Shown one piece after another: positions 38,814-50,567 of a stretch of 64,000 bases of DNA (its first letter is position 1; each line of letters begins with the position of its first letter). Both the position numbers and the translations under genes were made by a program. The notes beneath the pieces were generated by a model that made no database searches, was not told the DNA's origin, and saw nothing but the letters and a program-made list of their open reading frames with translations. Origin of the DNA: Sporothrix humicola (lineage: Eukaryota; Ascomycota; Sordariomycetes; Ophiostomatales; Ophiostomataceae); NCBI GenBank assembly GCA_021396245.1, contig WNYE01000096.1:62001-126000 (forward strand), read 5' to 3'.

Positions 38814-41093
38814 TTACACACCCCAACTGCCACGGCGCTCGCGCACACCCCAGGCTAGCGGGCTGATGCTGTTGAGGTCCGGGTGCTGCCGCGCCCACTC
38901 GTAAATGTAAATCTTGAGTGCGCGCCAGCGCGGGCAGCTGTCATGGTTGTAGCTGCTGGCGTTGCCGTCGGCAGAGGATGTTGCGAGCTTGTCGTCGTCG
39001 TCCAGCGAAATGTGGCCCTTGGCGGACATGCCAAAGGGAATGGCCGATGAATGGCCATCGGCCGACGGCGTGGAGTCGCCGCTGCCCGAGTCGTCCTGCT
39101 CGAGGTCGTCCACCGAGATGCGCGAGATCTTGGAGAGCTCGCCGTCGTAGGACCTAGCCATGGACGGGTAGCCGAGCGACAGGTAGTTGTAGACCTGGGT
39201 GACAAAGCGGTCGGTAAACTCGGCGGCAATGTTCTCTTCGAGCTCTGCATTGGCCTTTTCCTGCCGCAGGCGCTCGTCGAGGCCCACCAGCATATGGAGG
39301 CCTCGGGGTTCGGGCTTGCCTGTGCCGTGGGGGAGGCCGCCGGCCGAGTGTGTGCCGTTGCCGTTCAACGTGCCGTTAACATTGTTCGGCTCGCTGTAAA
39401 TCGTGCCCGGATCGCTCTGGCCAAAGGCGCGCGCAAACGGGTCACCGGGCGTGCTCGGCGGGAAGGGCGTCTCCAGCAGAGCCGGCCTCTCCAGGGGCAC
39501 CATGGCCTGGGTCTTGTCGCTGGCGATACAGAGACCGTGCCACAGACCGGGCTGCCCCGGCGTCTTTTTGTTGGTGTTGTCGGCATTGTTATTGCCGTTC
39601 TCGGGGTGCGACTTCTCCATGCAGTCGTTGATGGTCCATAGGAACTCAGGCTCCAGCTTGGTCTGCTTGGGGGAGGCGCACTTGGCAAACACAATCTCCT
39701 TGCCTAGCATGGGCGGGGCCTTTTTCCGCAGCCGGTTGACGTCCTTCTCAGACGCAAACAGGTCGCGGTTGCGGTAGCCGGCGTAGGCGTTGCGGCCGCG
39801 GAACCCGGTCTCAGTAGGAATCTGGGTGGCCATGGCGGGCGTGAAGGCGACTTGAGTCGTAGTGTTGGCAGTCGACGTCCCTGCAGACGTAGCGGCCGCA
39901 GGTTTCGCGTCGGCTGGCGGCGGGAGATACGGCATGCCGGCCTCTCCTATAGGCCGTGCTGCAGGCGTGGCGCTCTGCCGCAACAAATCCTCCTCGTCAT
40001 CCTCGTCGACATCGCCCTCTGCTTCTCTTAGCTTGCGAGCATACGACGGGATGCCGCGGAAGCCTTCGTTGATGCCAGGCAGATCCAAAGGCTCCTCGGG
40101 AATATAGGGCATATAGTTCTCGCCAATGGGCTGGATCGCCGAGTCCTGGGTGTGCTGGCGAGCCGTAGTCGTCCAGATGGGGTCCGTGGGCGGGCTGTCG
40201 ATGCTCATCTGGTCGAGGTCGATTGTCGAGATGCGGTCGAGCTGTGTGGGGCGGGGCAGTGTGACGTCAGGCGTAACTGCAGCTGTAGACGCCGCTGCCG
40301 CCGCCTTCTCGCTGCCCGGTGCAATGAACGGCGATCCGGACACCACGGAGGCTGCGCGCACCTTTGACAACTGCTCGTGGTGCTCCTGCATCTCCCGGAG
40401 CGCCCAGCCCACATCCTCCGTGTAAGAGTCGCGGCGTGTGCGGCGGGTCCGGGCCATGAAGTTCAAAATCTGGTGCGTTCCCGTCGCCTCGCGGCTGCGG
40501 CCCTGGCCCTCGGAGCTGTCGTCGTCGTCGGACCCTTCGCGGATCACGAAATGCTCGGCGCCACCGGCACGTGCGCGGCTGTTGGGGAAGGCGGCCAGCG
40601 CGGCATCTTCAAGCATGCGCTTCTCGGCCTCGCGGGCGAGCATCTCAAAGACATGGGCGGCGGTCTCTTCGTCGCACGACTCGCGGCGGGCGAGGGACTG
40701 GGTCTTGCGGTGCTTCTTGCGGGTCTTGGGGGCATAGATGTGGTTGTGGTAGGGGGTGATGTCGGTCTTGTCGGTGGGCCGTGTGGCCGGGCCAATGTCG
40801 CCGTTGCGGCGCGAGCGGCGGGACGACTCGATGAGCTGCGGGGCAAAGCGGCGCTTCTCGGCGTCCTTGGTGGCCCGGGCAGGCAGGCGGCTCGGATCGA
40901 GGGTCCATAATGTCGGTGGCGGTGCGTCGGACTGGGGTGACGGAGAAGGTGTAAGCTCGGCAGTTGGTGCAGTCGGGACATTCTGTGCTGGCTGCGGCCC
41001 ATTCTTGCGGTAACGCTCAAACGTCGTCTCGATAGGAACGGGGGCAAACCGGCGCTTGGCCGGCTGCCCCGTGTTAGTCGGTGGTCCGCTCAT
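38814..41093 (-). CDS. uncharacterised fungal protein with duplicated KRRFAP motif
   Basis: A single-exon gene; the ATG at 41093 gives 759 residues. An in-frame ATG at 41144 would add 17 residues, but MSGPPTNTGQPAKRRF looks like the conserved start. I do not recognise a named domain. The N-terminus carries an internal duplication: KRRFAPVPIETTFERYRK at residues 13-30 and KRRFAPQLIESSRRSRR at 80-96, both basic with consensus KRRFAPxxIExxxRxxR. Most of the middle is disordered and rich in Asp/Glu, Pro and Thr. The C-terminal part (about 590-759) has helical segments such as RFVTQVYNYLSLGYPSMARSYD and ends with CPRWRALKIYIYEWARQHPD, which looks structured. The basic motifs suggest nuclear location or binding to a partner protein, an inference only. 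Confidence 0.8.
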   Translation of the reverse strand: MSGPPTNTGQPAKRRFAPVPIETTFERYRKNGPQPAQNVPTAPTAELTPSPSPQSDAPPPTLWTLDPSRLPARATKDAEKRRFAPQLIESSRRSRRNGDIGPATRPTDKTDITPYHNHIYAPKTRKKHRKTQSLARRESCDEETAAHVFEMLAREAEKRMLEDAALAAFPNSRARAGGAEHFVIREGSDDDDSSEGQGRSREATGTHQILNFMARTRRTRRDSYTEDVGWALREMQEHHEQLSKVRAASVVSGSPFIAPGSEKAAAAASTAAVTPDVTLPRPTQLDRISTIDLDQMSIDSPPTDPIWTTTARQHTQDSAIQPIGENYMPYIPEEPLDLPGINEGFRGIPSYARKLREAEGDVDEDDEEDLLRQSATPAARPIGEAGMPYLPPPADAKPAAATSAGTSTANTTTQVAFTPAMATQIPTETGFRGRNAYAGYRNRDLFASEKDVNRLRKKAPPMLGKEIVFAKCASPKQTKLEPEFLWTINDCMEKSHPENGNNNADNTNKKTPGQPGLWHGLCIASDKTQAMVPLERPALLETPFPPSTPGDPFARAFGQSDPGTIYSEPNNVNGTLNGNGTHSAGGLPHGTGKPEPRGLHMLVGLDERLRQEKANAELEENIAAEFTDRFVTQVYNYLSLGYPSMARSYDGELSKISRISVDDLEQDDSGSGDSTPSADGHSSAIPFGMSAKGHISLDDDDKLATSSADGNASSYNHDSCPRWRALKIYIYEWARQHPDLNSISPLAWGVRERRGSWGV

Positions 41094-43282
41094 GGGGACT
41101 ATGGTGTGTGTGGTGGGATGTGAGAAGGTTGGTTTGGGAGTCAAGGTCGAAAGGGAAGAAGGTAGTTAAGAGACGCTACTCGTAGGGTGTAGGTCGGGGT
41201 GTATCAGGGTGTTCGTCGAATTCCACTTTATTAAAGGTGAGCAGTCAGAAGTGAAGTGAGGCGAATGATGTGTCCCGCGCGGGGTGGCGGCGAGCCAAAA
41301 ACGACGTTGCGTCAAGCGTCAAGATGTCAAAAAGGATTGAGGCGAAAAACGAGTGTCGGGAGGCAGATCACGCCCCAATCGAGCAATTAATAAAACAAAC
41401 GACGCAGACACGGACGCAAAATACACAAATAAGCTCGGCGTGTGATCCTGGATCGACGGCGAGGGATCAGAACGGAAGATCAGAGAAAGCAGATCAGAGC
41501 GGAGGCATAGCTTTTGCTTCGTCGCTTTGGGCTAACTCGTTATGCAGTGTCGGGTCGGTCTGGGGAGTCAGGGACTGTTGGATTCTGTGTACGTCTGTGT
41601 GTGACCGGGGTTTTGCTGTTGAGGCGGCAAAAGGACGTCACAGCTATTGTGGTATTGTGGCCGGTCGTTGTCGATTAGGGAATTGCTCAAGTTGCTAACT
41701 AAAGGCGAGTTTCGAGTGTCGTTCTCTTCGAATGCACAGAGTACAAGTCCTATCGTATGCGCGCACCCTTTTTCTTTCTTGTATCTCGTCTTTCCCTGTT
41801 CCTCGCAGACGGGAAGCGATAGGCGGTCTCGTTTGTGGTCGGTCAGGGATGTCGTGGAACGGTGAGAAGAGGGGTCCGTTCGAGGAGAGGGAGGGCGAGT
41901 TGGAGAGGGAGAGCAGAAGTTAAAAGAGATTGAAGAGTATCGTCACGAATTGCGCTCGACAAAAGCACGACAGAGCTAGCTGGCGAGAGAAAAAGGCGTG
42001 CACCTCGTGCGAACTTGCAAATACTCCGCTACTCCATTTTTTCGGTCGAAAAGAAGGGGGAGAGGGGAGAGTAGACGAGAGGAGCGAGATGAGCAGAAAG
42101 AGGAAGAGTTAAAGTGGAAGTGGACGTGCAAGTGGAAGCGCAAGTGTGGAGTTTGTCCCCAGTTCGGTTCACGATCCCCCAAATGGGCGGTCAGCTGGCG
42201 TGCAGAACGTGCAGAAGGTGCAGGTGTGCAGGAAGGAGAAAAGAAGAACAGCAAAAAAGGAGAAGGTGGATGGTTGCCAAAAATGGACCAAATTGGCTAC
42301 TTTTACTTAGTAAAAACTAGTCGATCGCGCCTGCCCCAAAGTCCACGATAATTTCAGTTGTGTTCTTTGTTTTCTCCCTCGTGTCAGGGGATTCCGCCAA
42401 GGGCAACGCTTGCGGAAGTAGCGCTCTACTAAGCCTCTTGCCTCTTTTTTTGCCCGCGTTCTTTTTACAGTTTGGCAGGTGCTCGTGGGGTGGAGGGTAG
42501 AGCACACAATAGGCAAGAGAGGCGGACAAAAAGAGCCTAAAAGTTTGCCTCCCATTTATGGGCGATTTACGAGATACAGCGACAATCGTGTTCGTGCAGA
42601 AGCAGAAGACAGGAAGGCAAGAAGACGACGACATCACAGTGTCAATAAATTACATCACTTTTATCACTTTCATCGCTCTGGTCGGGCGTTGGCCCATGCT
42701 TCCTCCGACCCCGCTGTTTATCTTTCATCCCCGCTGCAGGGTTTGCCAGCCGTGGACAGGGGGCGGCTTCTGGACTTTGGGGCACTTTGGGGCACATCTT
42801 CACTGAAAACGAGGCGCTGGATCTGCTCTGGCATGCATCGTGACTCACCTGTGGGCAGTCAGTTGACCTTGTTGCCCTGCACAGTCTACACAGTCTGTAT
42901 TCTCACAGTCTCCAAAGATCGTGACTTTTTACCGACAGAGCCGTCGCCAGCCCGAAACTACCTCACTGCTTATTTCGTCTTATTTTTTTCTTTCATCTTG
43001 GCAGTATCTTTTGTCTTCCTTTTCTTCCTTTCATCCAAGGGTCCAATTGTGCGCCTACAATCACTAGTCTTTTGGTCACCAACATCCTCTTCTTTTCCAC
43101 TAGATGATACCCGTAGAGTCCGGTCGCTGTCAAAACGCGAAAAAGGGCCACTACCAGAAGCCCAGAAGCCAGCTAGAAGGGCAAAAAGGACGGCACCACG
43201 CACTCAGTGGCAGTTGACCAACAGACATTCAGGGCCACCCACCCTCTCGTGCCAAGGAACAAAGCCGGTGTTCCGTGATACA

Positions 43283-43308
43283 GTGTGTGTGTGTGTGTGT
43301 GTGTGTGT
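43283..43308 (+). repeat. (GT)13 microsatellite
   Basis: Thirteen uninterrupted GT units; (CA)13 on the other strand. Confidence 0.95.
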
Positions 43309-45089
43309 TATGTTGTAGCCATCTGGGAGGAATTTTCAGGAAGAAACACAAAAACAACAAGAACCAGACGAAAGGATGGAGGGCTGAGAAAGATAAGAAC
43401 AGGAGAAAAGGTGTGCTGGACGACGTACAGTCGGTCGCCCTGCATCTGCAGGTGTCGTGTGCCCTGTTTTTCTGCATCTCTGGTTCTCTTTCTCATTCAG
43501 TCTTTGTGTGTTTTGTTTGGTCCATCGTCAAACCTCCTTGCCTCGTTTTGCCTCTCCTCAAATAAATTGCCTCCTCCGTTGTTCGGCCATCTTCCCCACG
43601 CCCCCCCAAAAGATACACCATCCGTTGAAGGTGAGCGTGGGCTTGCAGAACAACAGAAAGGCGGGGGATATGCATCGTCCTTTTCTTGTCCCGTTTTGTC
43701 GTTGGTCAACAATCGTTTCGATTGCCAGTTTGATGTTGTTATCAGTTTTGGATAACGCAAAGCATTATCAATTCGCTATCGCTGCAGAAGACATCGTTGC
43801 TATCGCGGCCAGCAACGGTTTACTGCAGAAGTAGGATACATAGTAGGAAGGACAGTGACCAGTGGGGGCTGTCTCTTTATGGAATGCTGCACGATATATG
43901 CAATGGCTCACCGAAATGAAAAAGACAAAAATGAGTGCAGTGTTGCGCAATGCACTCAGAACAACAATATCAACAATAAGCGGACGGAATGGCCTCCGTC
44001 AAAACAAACACACAAGAAGCACCCAGCATCCACACTCTCATTCCAGACCTTCACTCCCCCCATCCCCACTCTCGAAGAGAAAAGGAAACGATGGAACCTC
44101 TGCCCCGACGAACCACTCGTGCCTTTTTCGTCTCTTTCTTCCTCCCTCTGCCTTTTCTGTCCCATATGTACGCCAAGGTTCGCGGGGAAAGAACCGATGG
44201 GCCGCCTGTAGCTAGCCATTGGTCTGGCCCGTTCTTTGTACGATATGTATGAAGCGAAAGAGTATGGAGCACGAGCTGCATCAAACTCACGACAATACAA
44301 TGTCTGTCCAATGCAGAATGCGTTGTGCTCCACGCGCTCGAGAAGCGGTGTAGATTTTGTGTTGGTTTATGTCGTTCTTTCATCGTCAATTCTCTAGGCA
44401 CTTTCCTTTCAGGGGTGCTGCATCCACTGTTCTGCACCTAACCGTGGCTACCGGTGCGCTGATGAGAGGACAAAAATTAGTTGCACGATCTGATGTCCAA
44501 TATTGAAATCAGACCCAGGAAAGAAAAACCGTCTTGTGATGGTCAGAATCTTTTTAAAAACAGGCAATGCCAGCCGAACGCAAATGCTCACCGACAGCCC
44601 CGTCCTATCCTCAATCCTTCCCTTCCATCGCCAGAGCGGGACCCACGTGGCGGCAGGAGAGCACGGTGCACCGGCACAGTTCCGGGCCTTGGGAACTACG
44701 ACTGTAGTGGGGACCTCGTTCCCCGTTGTGTTTACTCGTCTTGAGAACGTGCTAAAGAAAGGGAAACTTCCTTTTTCTGGGCATCTCAACAAGCAGTGCA
44801 TCATTTTTTGTCCACGGGACATGAGCGCCCGCCTGTGAGAGGCCGAAGCTGTACGGCCTGCATATCAGTATGCAAGGTGCTGCAGCTGCCTTACACTCTT
44901 TATTTCTCTCTTTCATATAAAGCACCCTTCACTCTCCTCTTCACATGAAACAAATGTCCTCGCCGTCTTCGGTAAAGAGATCGGTGAGGAGGCGGTGAAG
45001 CAATTATGCAGCACCAATGCAGGGAGAAAATGTCGTGAAGAGTCCAAGTGGAAGAAGGAAAGAGTGTCGTCATGCAATATGGCAGACAA

Positions 45090-45320
45090 TCGTGATAGAA
45101 TATTAGTTTGAATTTATATTGTTATTCTTTTAACTTCTTGAATATCTCGAGTCTTCTTTTTTTAATTCATATAAATGTAAATTAACTGTCAAGTCGTGTA
45201 GTATTTAAATATATTTATTGTTCCATGTCATAATATTTTTAAAAGAAATAAAATAAAATCGTGCAAACAAGATTGATCAATTAAAATAGTACAATAAATC
45301 CTTTCACGTCAGAATGAATT
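45090..45320. other. AT-rich island
   Basis: About 230 bp of strongly A/T-rich sequence in a GC-moderate neighbourhood. Candidate explanations are an old repeat-induced-mutation remnant or a replication/scaffold region; neither is shown. Confidence 0.55.
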
Positions 45321-48300
45321 AAAATCTAATCCATTGATGATATTCGGTCATAGTAGAGTCATTTTGGACCTGCGATGCTGGGGTTCTATCAATATCGCCA
45401 ATGAGATCTCCACCATGTGCCTGTTCGCATCGCGTGTCGTGGTGTGGCACCCGTACGGAATACGGAGGACGTAGTTCCATGAGTGCATTTACTAAAGTGC
45501 ACTCGTTGATACTTGAGACTCGGCCAAACGTCTGGTCGATGGAGATGACTATGTCGTACAAGATGATGCGTGAGACTCGTCTCGTGAGAAGCAATCTACA
45601 CGATATCGCACTCCTTTCCTCGGGAGATTTGGTATATCTTGGCGGTCACTGTGTGCTCAGAACTGCAGCAATCTCACCCGCCGGTTAGAGATGCCTTTCA
45701 CTTTCACTTTATCAAGACCCGGCTGGTGCCTGGGCATATTTACAGGCCGCCAATTGATACATCACCACATCATCAAGGATGCAACCATCACGTCGACGTG
45801 TAATTTAACTTTCGACGAGCCTCGCCTTTGGCACATGGAGATGTAGAAAAACAAGAGTGATTGAGAGAGAGATATCATGAACATGAAGGCCGATGTCGTT
45901 GTCAATCAACTGTGCTTTTCGACATCGGACGTCGTTCTTGATAAGGTAAGCCGGGATCATCCGTTCTTGTGTACAAACAAGGAATGGCATGCTGATATAT
46001 CGAGATTGTGCATCTGTGGCTTGAGATAAGAGAGCAGATTTGGCAGATGGCACTACCGCACTTACACCGTCTGTGGTGCTGTCTATCTCTTGGCCTTGCT
46101 GCTCATGTAAGATTGCAGCACTTTCAGTCCTCTTTATCTCAAGGCTAGATCTAGGTTGATCAACGATTGATGCTCCAGATATCAGATAGACCGCGCACGC
46201 ACACGCCACAAACTCCCCATCTGTGCTGCCGCTATCTCTTTTGACGTGCCCCTCAGTGTTCAGATGCACTTACAAGAGATAACACTAACAGCCTTGCCCC
46301 CCTGTCTGTTGCATATCCTTTCGAGGACGAGCGTTCTTGATATGACAGCTCATAGTCCGAGGGGACGCGTGGCGGCCTTTTTATCTGGAGACAAGATACG
46401 GAGGCTAAACAAGGTCCAGCCCTCTCTCTCAGAGTTTGTGTCAACTGGAAAGGAGACGGCGCGGTGCCGATCGCGTCGGGCCTCTTTAGCTAGTCTATCT
46501 CGAAGACTTCAAGGCTCAGGGTCAGGGCGACACTTTGACGGCAGACGGTCTCCGATATCTTGTTGCAAACCGGGCAATCTGCCACATGAACGCAGGACAA
46601 CTTGGGGCTACTGAAAGACATGCCCTGTGTGCCTCGAAGCAAGACATTTTGTCGGAGGGCCACAAGAAGGAATCGAGCACATGTCCCCCTTTCGACCCCT
46701 CGAGCCCCTTTCGAGGCCCTTGCCCCTCAATTCAGCTCTGTACTTCGCCCTGGACAAGCTGTATCATGTGTGCAATTGTGATTTCAGATCGATTATTGGA
46801 TGCAAATCCCAGGCACAAGACCATGCTGTTCGTCCAGAGTAAAATTGTGGCAAAAACGGAGGGCTGCACACGCAGCGAATCACAACGGCCGTAAAGCACA
46901 ACTCCAACTCGTCCCCAACAAACCCCAAGGAACAAAATTCCATGGAATTAAACATGCACGAAAAAGAAGGAGGATCAAGGACAAGACAGAGACCGGCATA
47001 CGGAGCACGAAAATACCTTGATTCAACCCCCGTTTGATTCTTCCATCTCCTTCTTTCTATTTTTTCTTTTCTTTCTTTTTCTATTCTCACGGGCGCCACA
47101 GCGCAGGGATACGTGAAGAAATTTTCCTCTCCGTACAGGGGATGCAGGTGATGGGTGATGGTGAAACAGACGGCGCAAAACTGACAACTGTATGGGTCCT
47201 CCCATCTTTGGACCTTGTTCAACCCACGTCTCTTAAGGATATAGAACCTGGTGAGCCTGGAAACGCTCTAAAAGACTTTAAAGAACGTCAGCCAAGCATG
47301 GGTAGGCCCCATCGTGAGCGACATTTTCTCATTTTCCCTGGTGTAAGACGTCCAAAAAGCGCAAAATACGGTACATCGTGGAAACGGCAGAAATAATAAA
47401 GGGGATGAACAAAGTCCCAACCGGGGATCTGATACTGTGGGTATAATGATCTTGGGGTTTTTTTTTCTCGATTTTTGTATTGAGATAAAAATGCAGAGAC
47501 GGGCTGAACTGCAACCTCAGATTTGCCTGCATCTCGCTTCGTAGAAGCCTGACTGTGCCGTAAGAAAACGAAAAGAAGAAAAGAAGTGCCGCAAAAGAGG
47601 ATCCGGGCTGCAAGAGAAGACTGTAAAACTGCAAAAATGGCGCGCCACATACTCTCTGTGACATGCAATACGATCGATGACGCTATGCAATCCACGAACC
47701 AAGGACGCGTACCGGCTCCACGAAACACGTACTTTGAACACTGCGTATGACGGTGGGTTGCATACGACACACGGATAATTCTTGCTCCCTTTTTTCTCTT
47801 CCTTTTTCTTTTACACGCAAAGAGGCAAAAAACGCATAGTACTTTTGAGTTGGCAGACTGCGTAATAGGCTGGCTATTCTTGCCCTACTTTGCATACTTT
47901 ACTCGTCTTTTCTGGTGGTTGCGACTCGTTGTGGTTGCTGTTTTCGGCGTGTTATTCGTTCGCAACAGGCAGTCGAATCCTGGGGTTGGTTCCTTCTCGT
48001 TTTGGCCATTCCCACGACACCCTCATGCTGTTACGCAAACAAACGTGCCGGTGGCTCTTGACCAGCTGGTTGGCGAGATCTTGTTCGATCTTTCCTTCGG
48101 TTCTGATATTCAGCTCCGGGGCAAGCCCTCCGCTCCTTCCCCTCCCAATACTCCAATATTTTACGTTTTTATATGCATTGCCCAGCCTGACAGTCGTCTC
48201 AAACGCGACTGGCTGGGCTCAGCTGGGTGTATGTCACCACATGAAGCACAAGACCACAAGGGCAATCAGCTGTGACAACACTGTTGTCACTCACAGACAC

Positions 48301-49159
48301 AAGCACACAAAGCAAGAAAGACAGAAAGACAACGCTGTGTTTTGAAGTGCCGGGCGCCGCTCCTGCCATCTGCAAGGGCGTATCTTAAAATGGAAAGATC
48401 AGGTCTGGGAACAGGCCGCATATATGAGCGATGCGAGAGGAAGGCGCGAAGATAACGGTAGGAAATAAAGTGTAGACAGGGAAGGCGCAGACAACGGCGA
48501 GACGGCGTGCCTTCCCTTTCTGCTTGTAAACGTTCATCTCCTTCCTTATCTTCTTCTCGAGGACATGAGGACATAACTTGTCGGCCTCATCTCCTTTTTG
48601 ACATCGATTTCCCCTTCTCGCCATCCTTTGTTCTTCGTCTCCCCATTTATTTATTCACCTCACAACCCTACTTCTCCACCTGTCCTGCCCGGTATTTTTG
48701 AACCCCAACCCGTCTTTTTAGACTTTTAGACCTGCCGCCGCGCCGCCATAGATCGTGTCCGCATCGAAATCGAACAGCACACCGAAACGCGACCGGAAAA
48801 GCAAGGCACCAGAAAATCCTGCTTACAACCTGCATCGACCCCTGTAACTTGGGTTGGATTCTGGGCCTTTTCTGGTTCTTTCTGGCCCTCTTGACGTCTC
48901 GACGCTTCGATTCTCCGATCTCCCGTCGAATCCACATTTCGAATCACCTTCGGATCACCTTTCGAAGTACTCGTTGAAGTTGCGTCCGCTCCATTCTTCT
49001 CCCGTCGCCGTTCCCATAAGACGCCGACAAACGGCCACTTTTTTTTATTCATTTCGTGCCTGTGGCGCATTGCAGACGTCCAACAACACGTTTCGCCCCC
49101 AACATCAGCCACGACTTTCGAATAATACGAAGAAAAACGTACGCATCTACATACAACGT

Positions 49160-50420
49160 ACGTAGTTGTTTCTTTGCATTCTCGAACATCGGCCTTTCTC
49201 ATACCGGTTGTGGGCATCCTGCCTCGTTTCTATTTCCTATTTTCCTCTGCAATTTCTTCGATTTTCTTGCCTATCCTGTCTTTCTTGTCACACCCGTTGC
49301 ATGTCTTCCCGACATTAATGGTACGTCAATTCTGCTATATCCCGTCCGCCTTTTCCTTCCCGTTTTCCCCTTGCCTTATTTCTTCACCCTGCACCCTGCC
49401 TGTCGTCCACCTGAGCCTTGACACGGCTGTACCTGGCGTCCTGGCATTTTCAATTTCACCTCACGCCGTGCCCCTGTTCCTTCTGCCCTCTGCCGTGTCT
49501 TTGTGTTCGTCTCGGGCGCACTCTACTTTATTGTCAGGCCCCATTTCCCCGAGCGCATAGAACACAGCCGGACAAACATTAAGAAAAATAAAGAGAAAAA
49601 AACGAGGCGACAGGGATGTGGCCGTGAGAAAAACACGGAGCACAGAGCAACAAACAGATTGGAATGTATCATGGGCCTTCCCTGCCAGGCACGCTGATCC
49701 CGTCCGTTTCGTCTTTTGTTCTCGTTCCTAACCCAGGATTTTCTGTGCCCTCACTGCTATTTTGTCTCAACAGTTGGAGTCGACTTGGAGAAACGTCAAG
49801 ACTGTCCCCACGCGACTTCTGGCTCTGCGGTCCATCCGTTCATTGCGTTGTGCTTGTTCGTTGCTGGCCCCAGTGGTCCTTGCAATAGTTCTTTTTTTTT
49901 TTTCTTCTGCTATTCTGATACCTTTTTCTAATTCCAGTGTTTTGGTATCACTCACATTTTCATACCTTCAAGTTTTACCCTGTCCAGTCTCGCATTCTCA
50001 CATCCCTCCTTGTTCGTTCTTTGCATCTCCTTTCGTTCCTTTTTTGTTTTGGCCGCTGCTCCTCTTTGTGTACCATTGCCATCCTCGTTCGTTTCCTTTT
50101 TCTTCTTCTGGGGTTTCTAGACTTGTTCTCATTTCCCCGTCTCGTGTTTTGTCTTGCATTCCTTCCACATATTTTTGGTGTTTTTCTCGAGCCTCGAACC
50201 CTCTCCAACCTCTTTTGTCTTTTGCGACTGGCTGGTCCTTGTGTTGTGTTCCCTCTGTTCCTCATTCCCCCCATCTCGTCTAACCTTGCACCTCCACCTG
50301 CTCTGTTGTCTTTGCGCCCGCGATGAATACAGACTCGTCCTTCCATCCTTTGCCCTCTCACCCATTCGCTGCGATCTGCACCACACTCTTTTACATCCAT
50401 CACACCCACTGCATTTAGCA
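49160..50420 (+). promoter_or_regulatory. pyrimidine-rich leader/promoter of the large disordered protein
   Basis: The plus strand is dominated by T and C runs (for example TTTTTTTTTTTTC near 49886), a common character of highly expressed fungal promoters and long 5' UTRs. It ends about 150 bp before the ATG at 50568. The transcription start is not determinable. Confidence 0.45.
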
Positions 50421-50567
50421 CAATCGTCTTAACACTTCTCGTCCGGTTAGATGTCCTCTAGATCGCATTAGAGTCGAACTCACGATTTGTGACGGCACTC
50501 GAGGAACAGCATCGCAACAATACGACCCGACCTTCAGCCTTGCAAGGAACACAATACAACGACCACA

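Larger units (their letters stand above)
41145..50567. other. large non-coding interval, 9.4 kb
   Basis: No gene can be supported. Frames are short, overlap one another and carry no known motif. Contents: a (GT)13 microsatellite at 43283-43308, an AT-rich island at about 45090-45320, and a strongly pyrimidine-rich plus strand from about 49160 to 50420 that is probably the leader of the large protein at 50568. A long non-coding RNA or a fast-evolving small gene cannot be excluded. Confidence 0.5.

Noticed and set aside
46246..46614. 122-codon plus-strand frame in the non-coding interval
   Set aside because: No recognisable domain, no promoter or splice context, and the size is compatible with chance.
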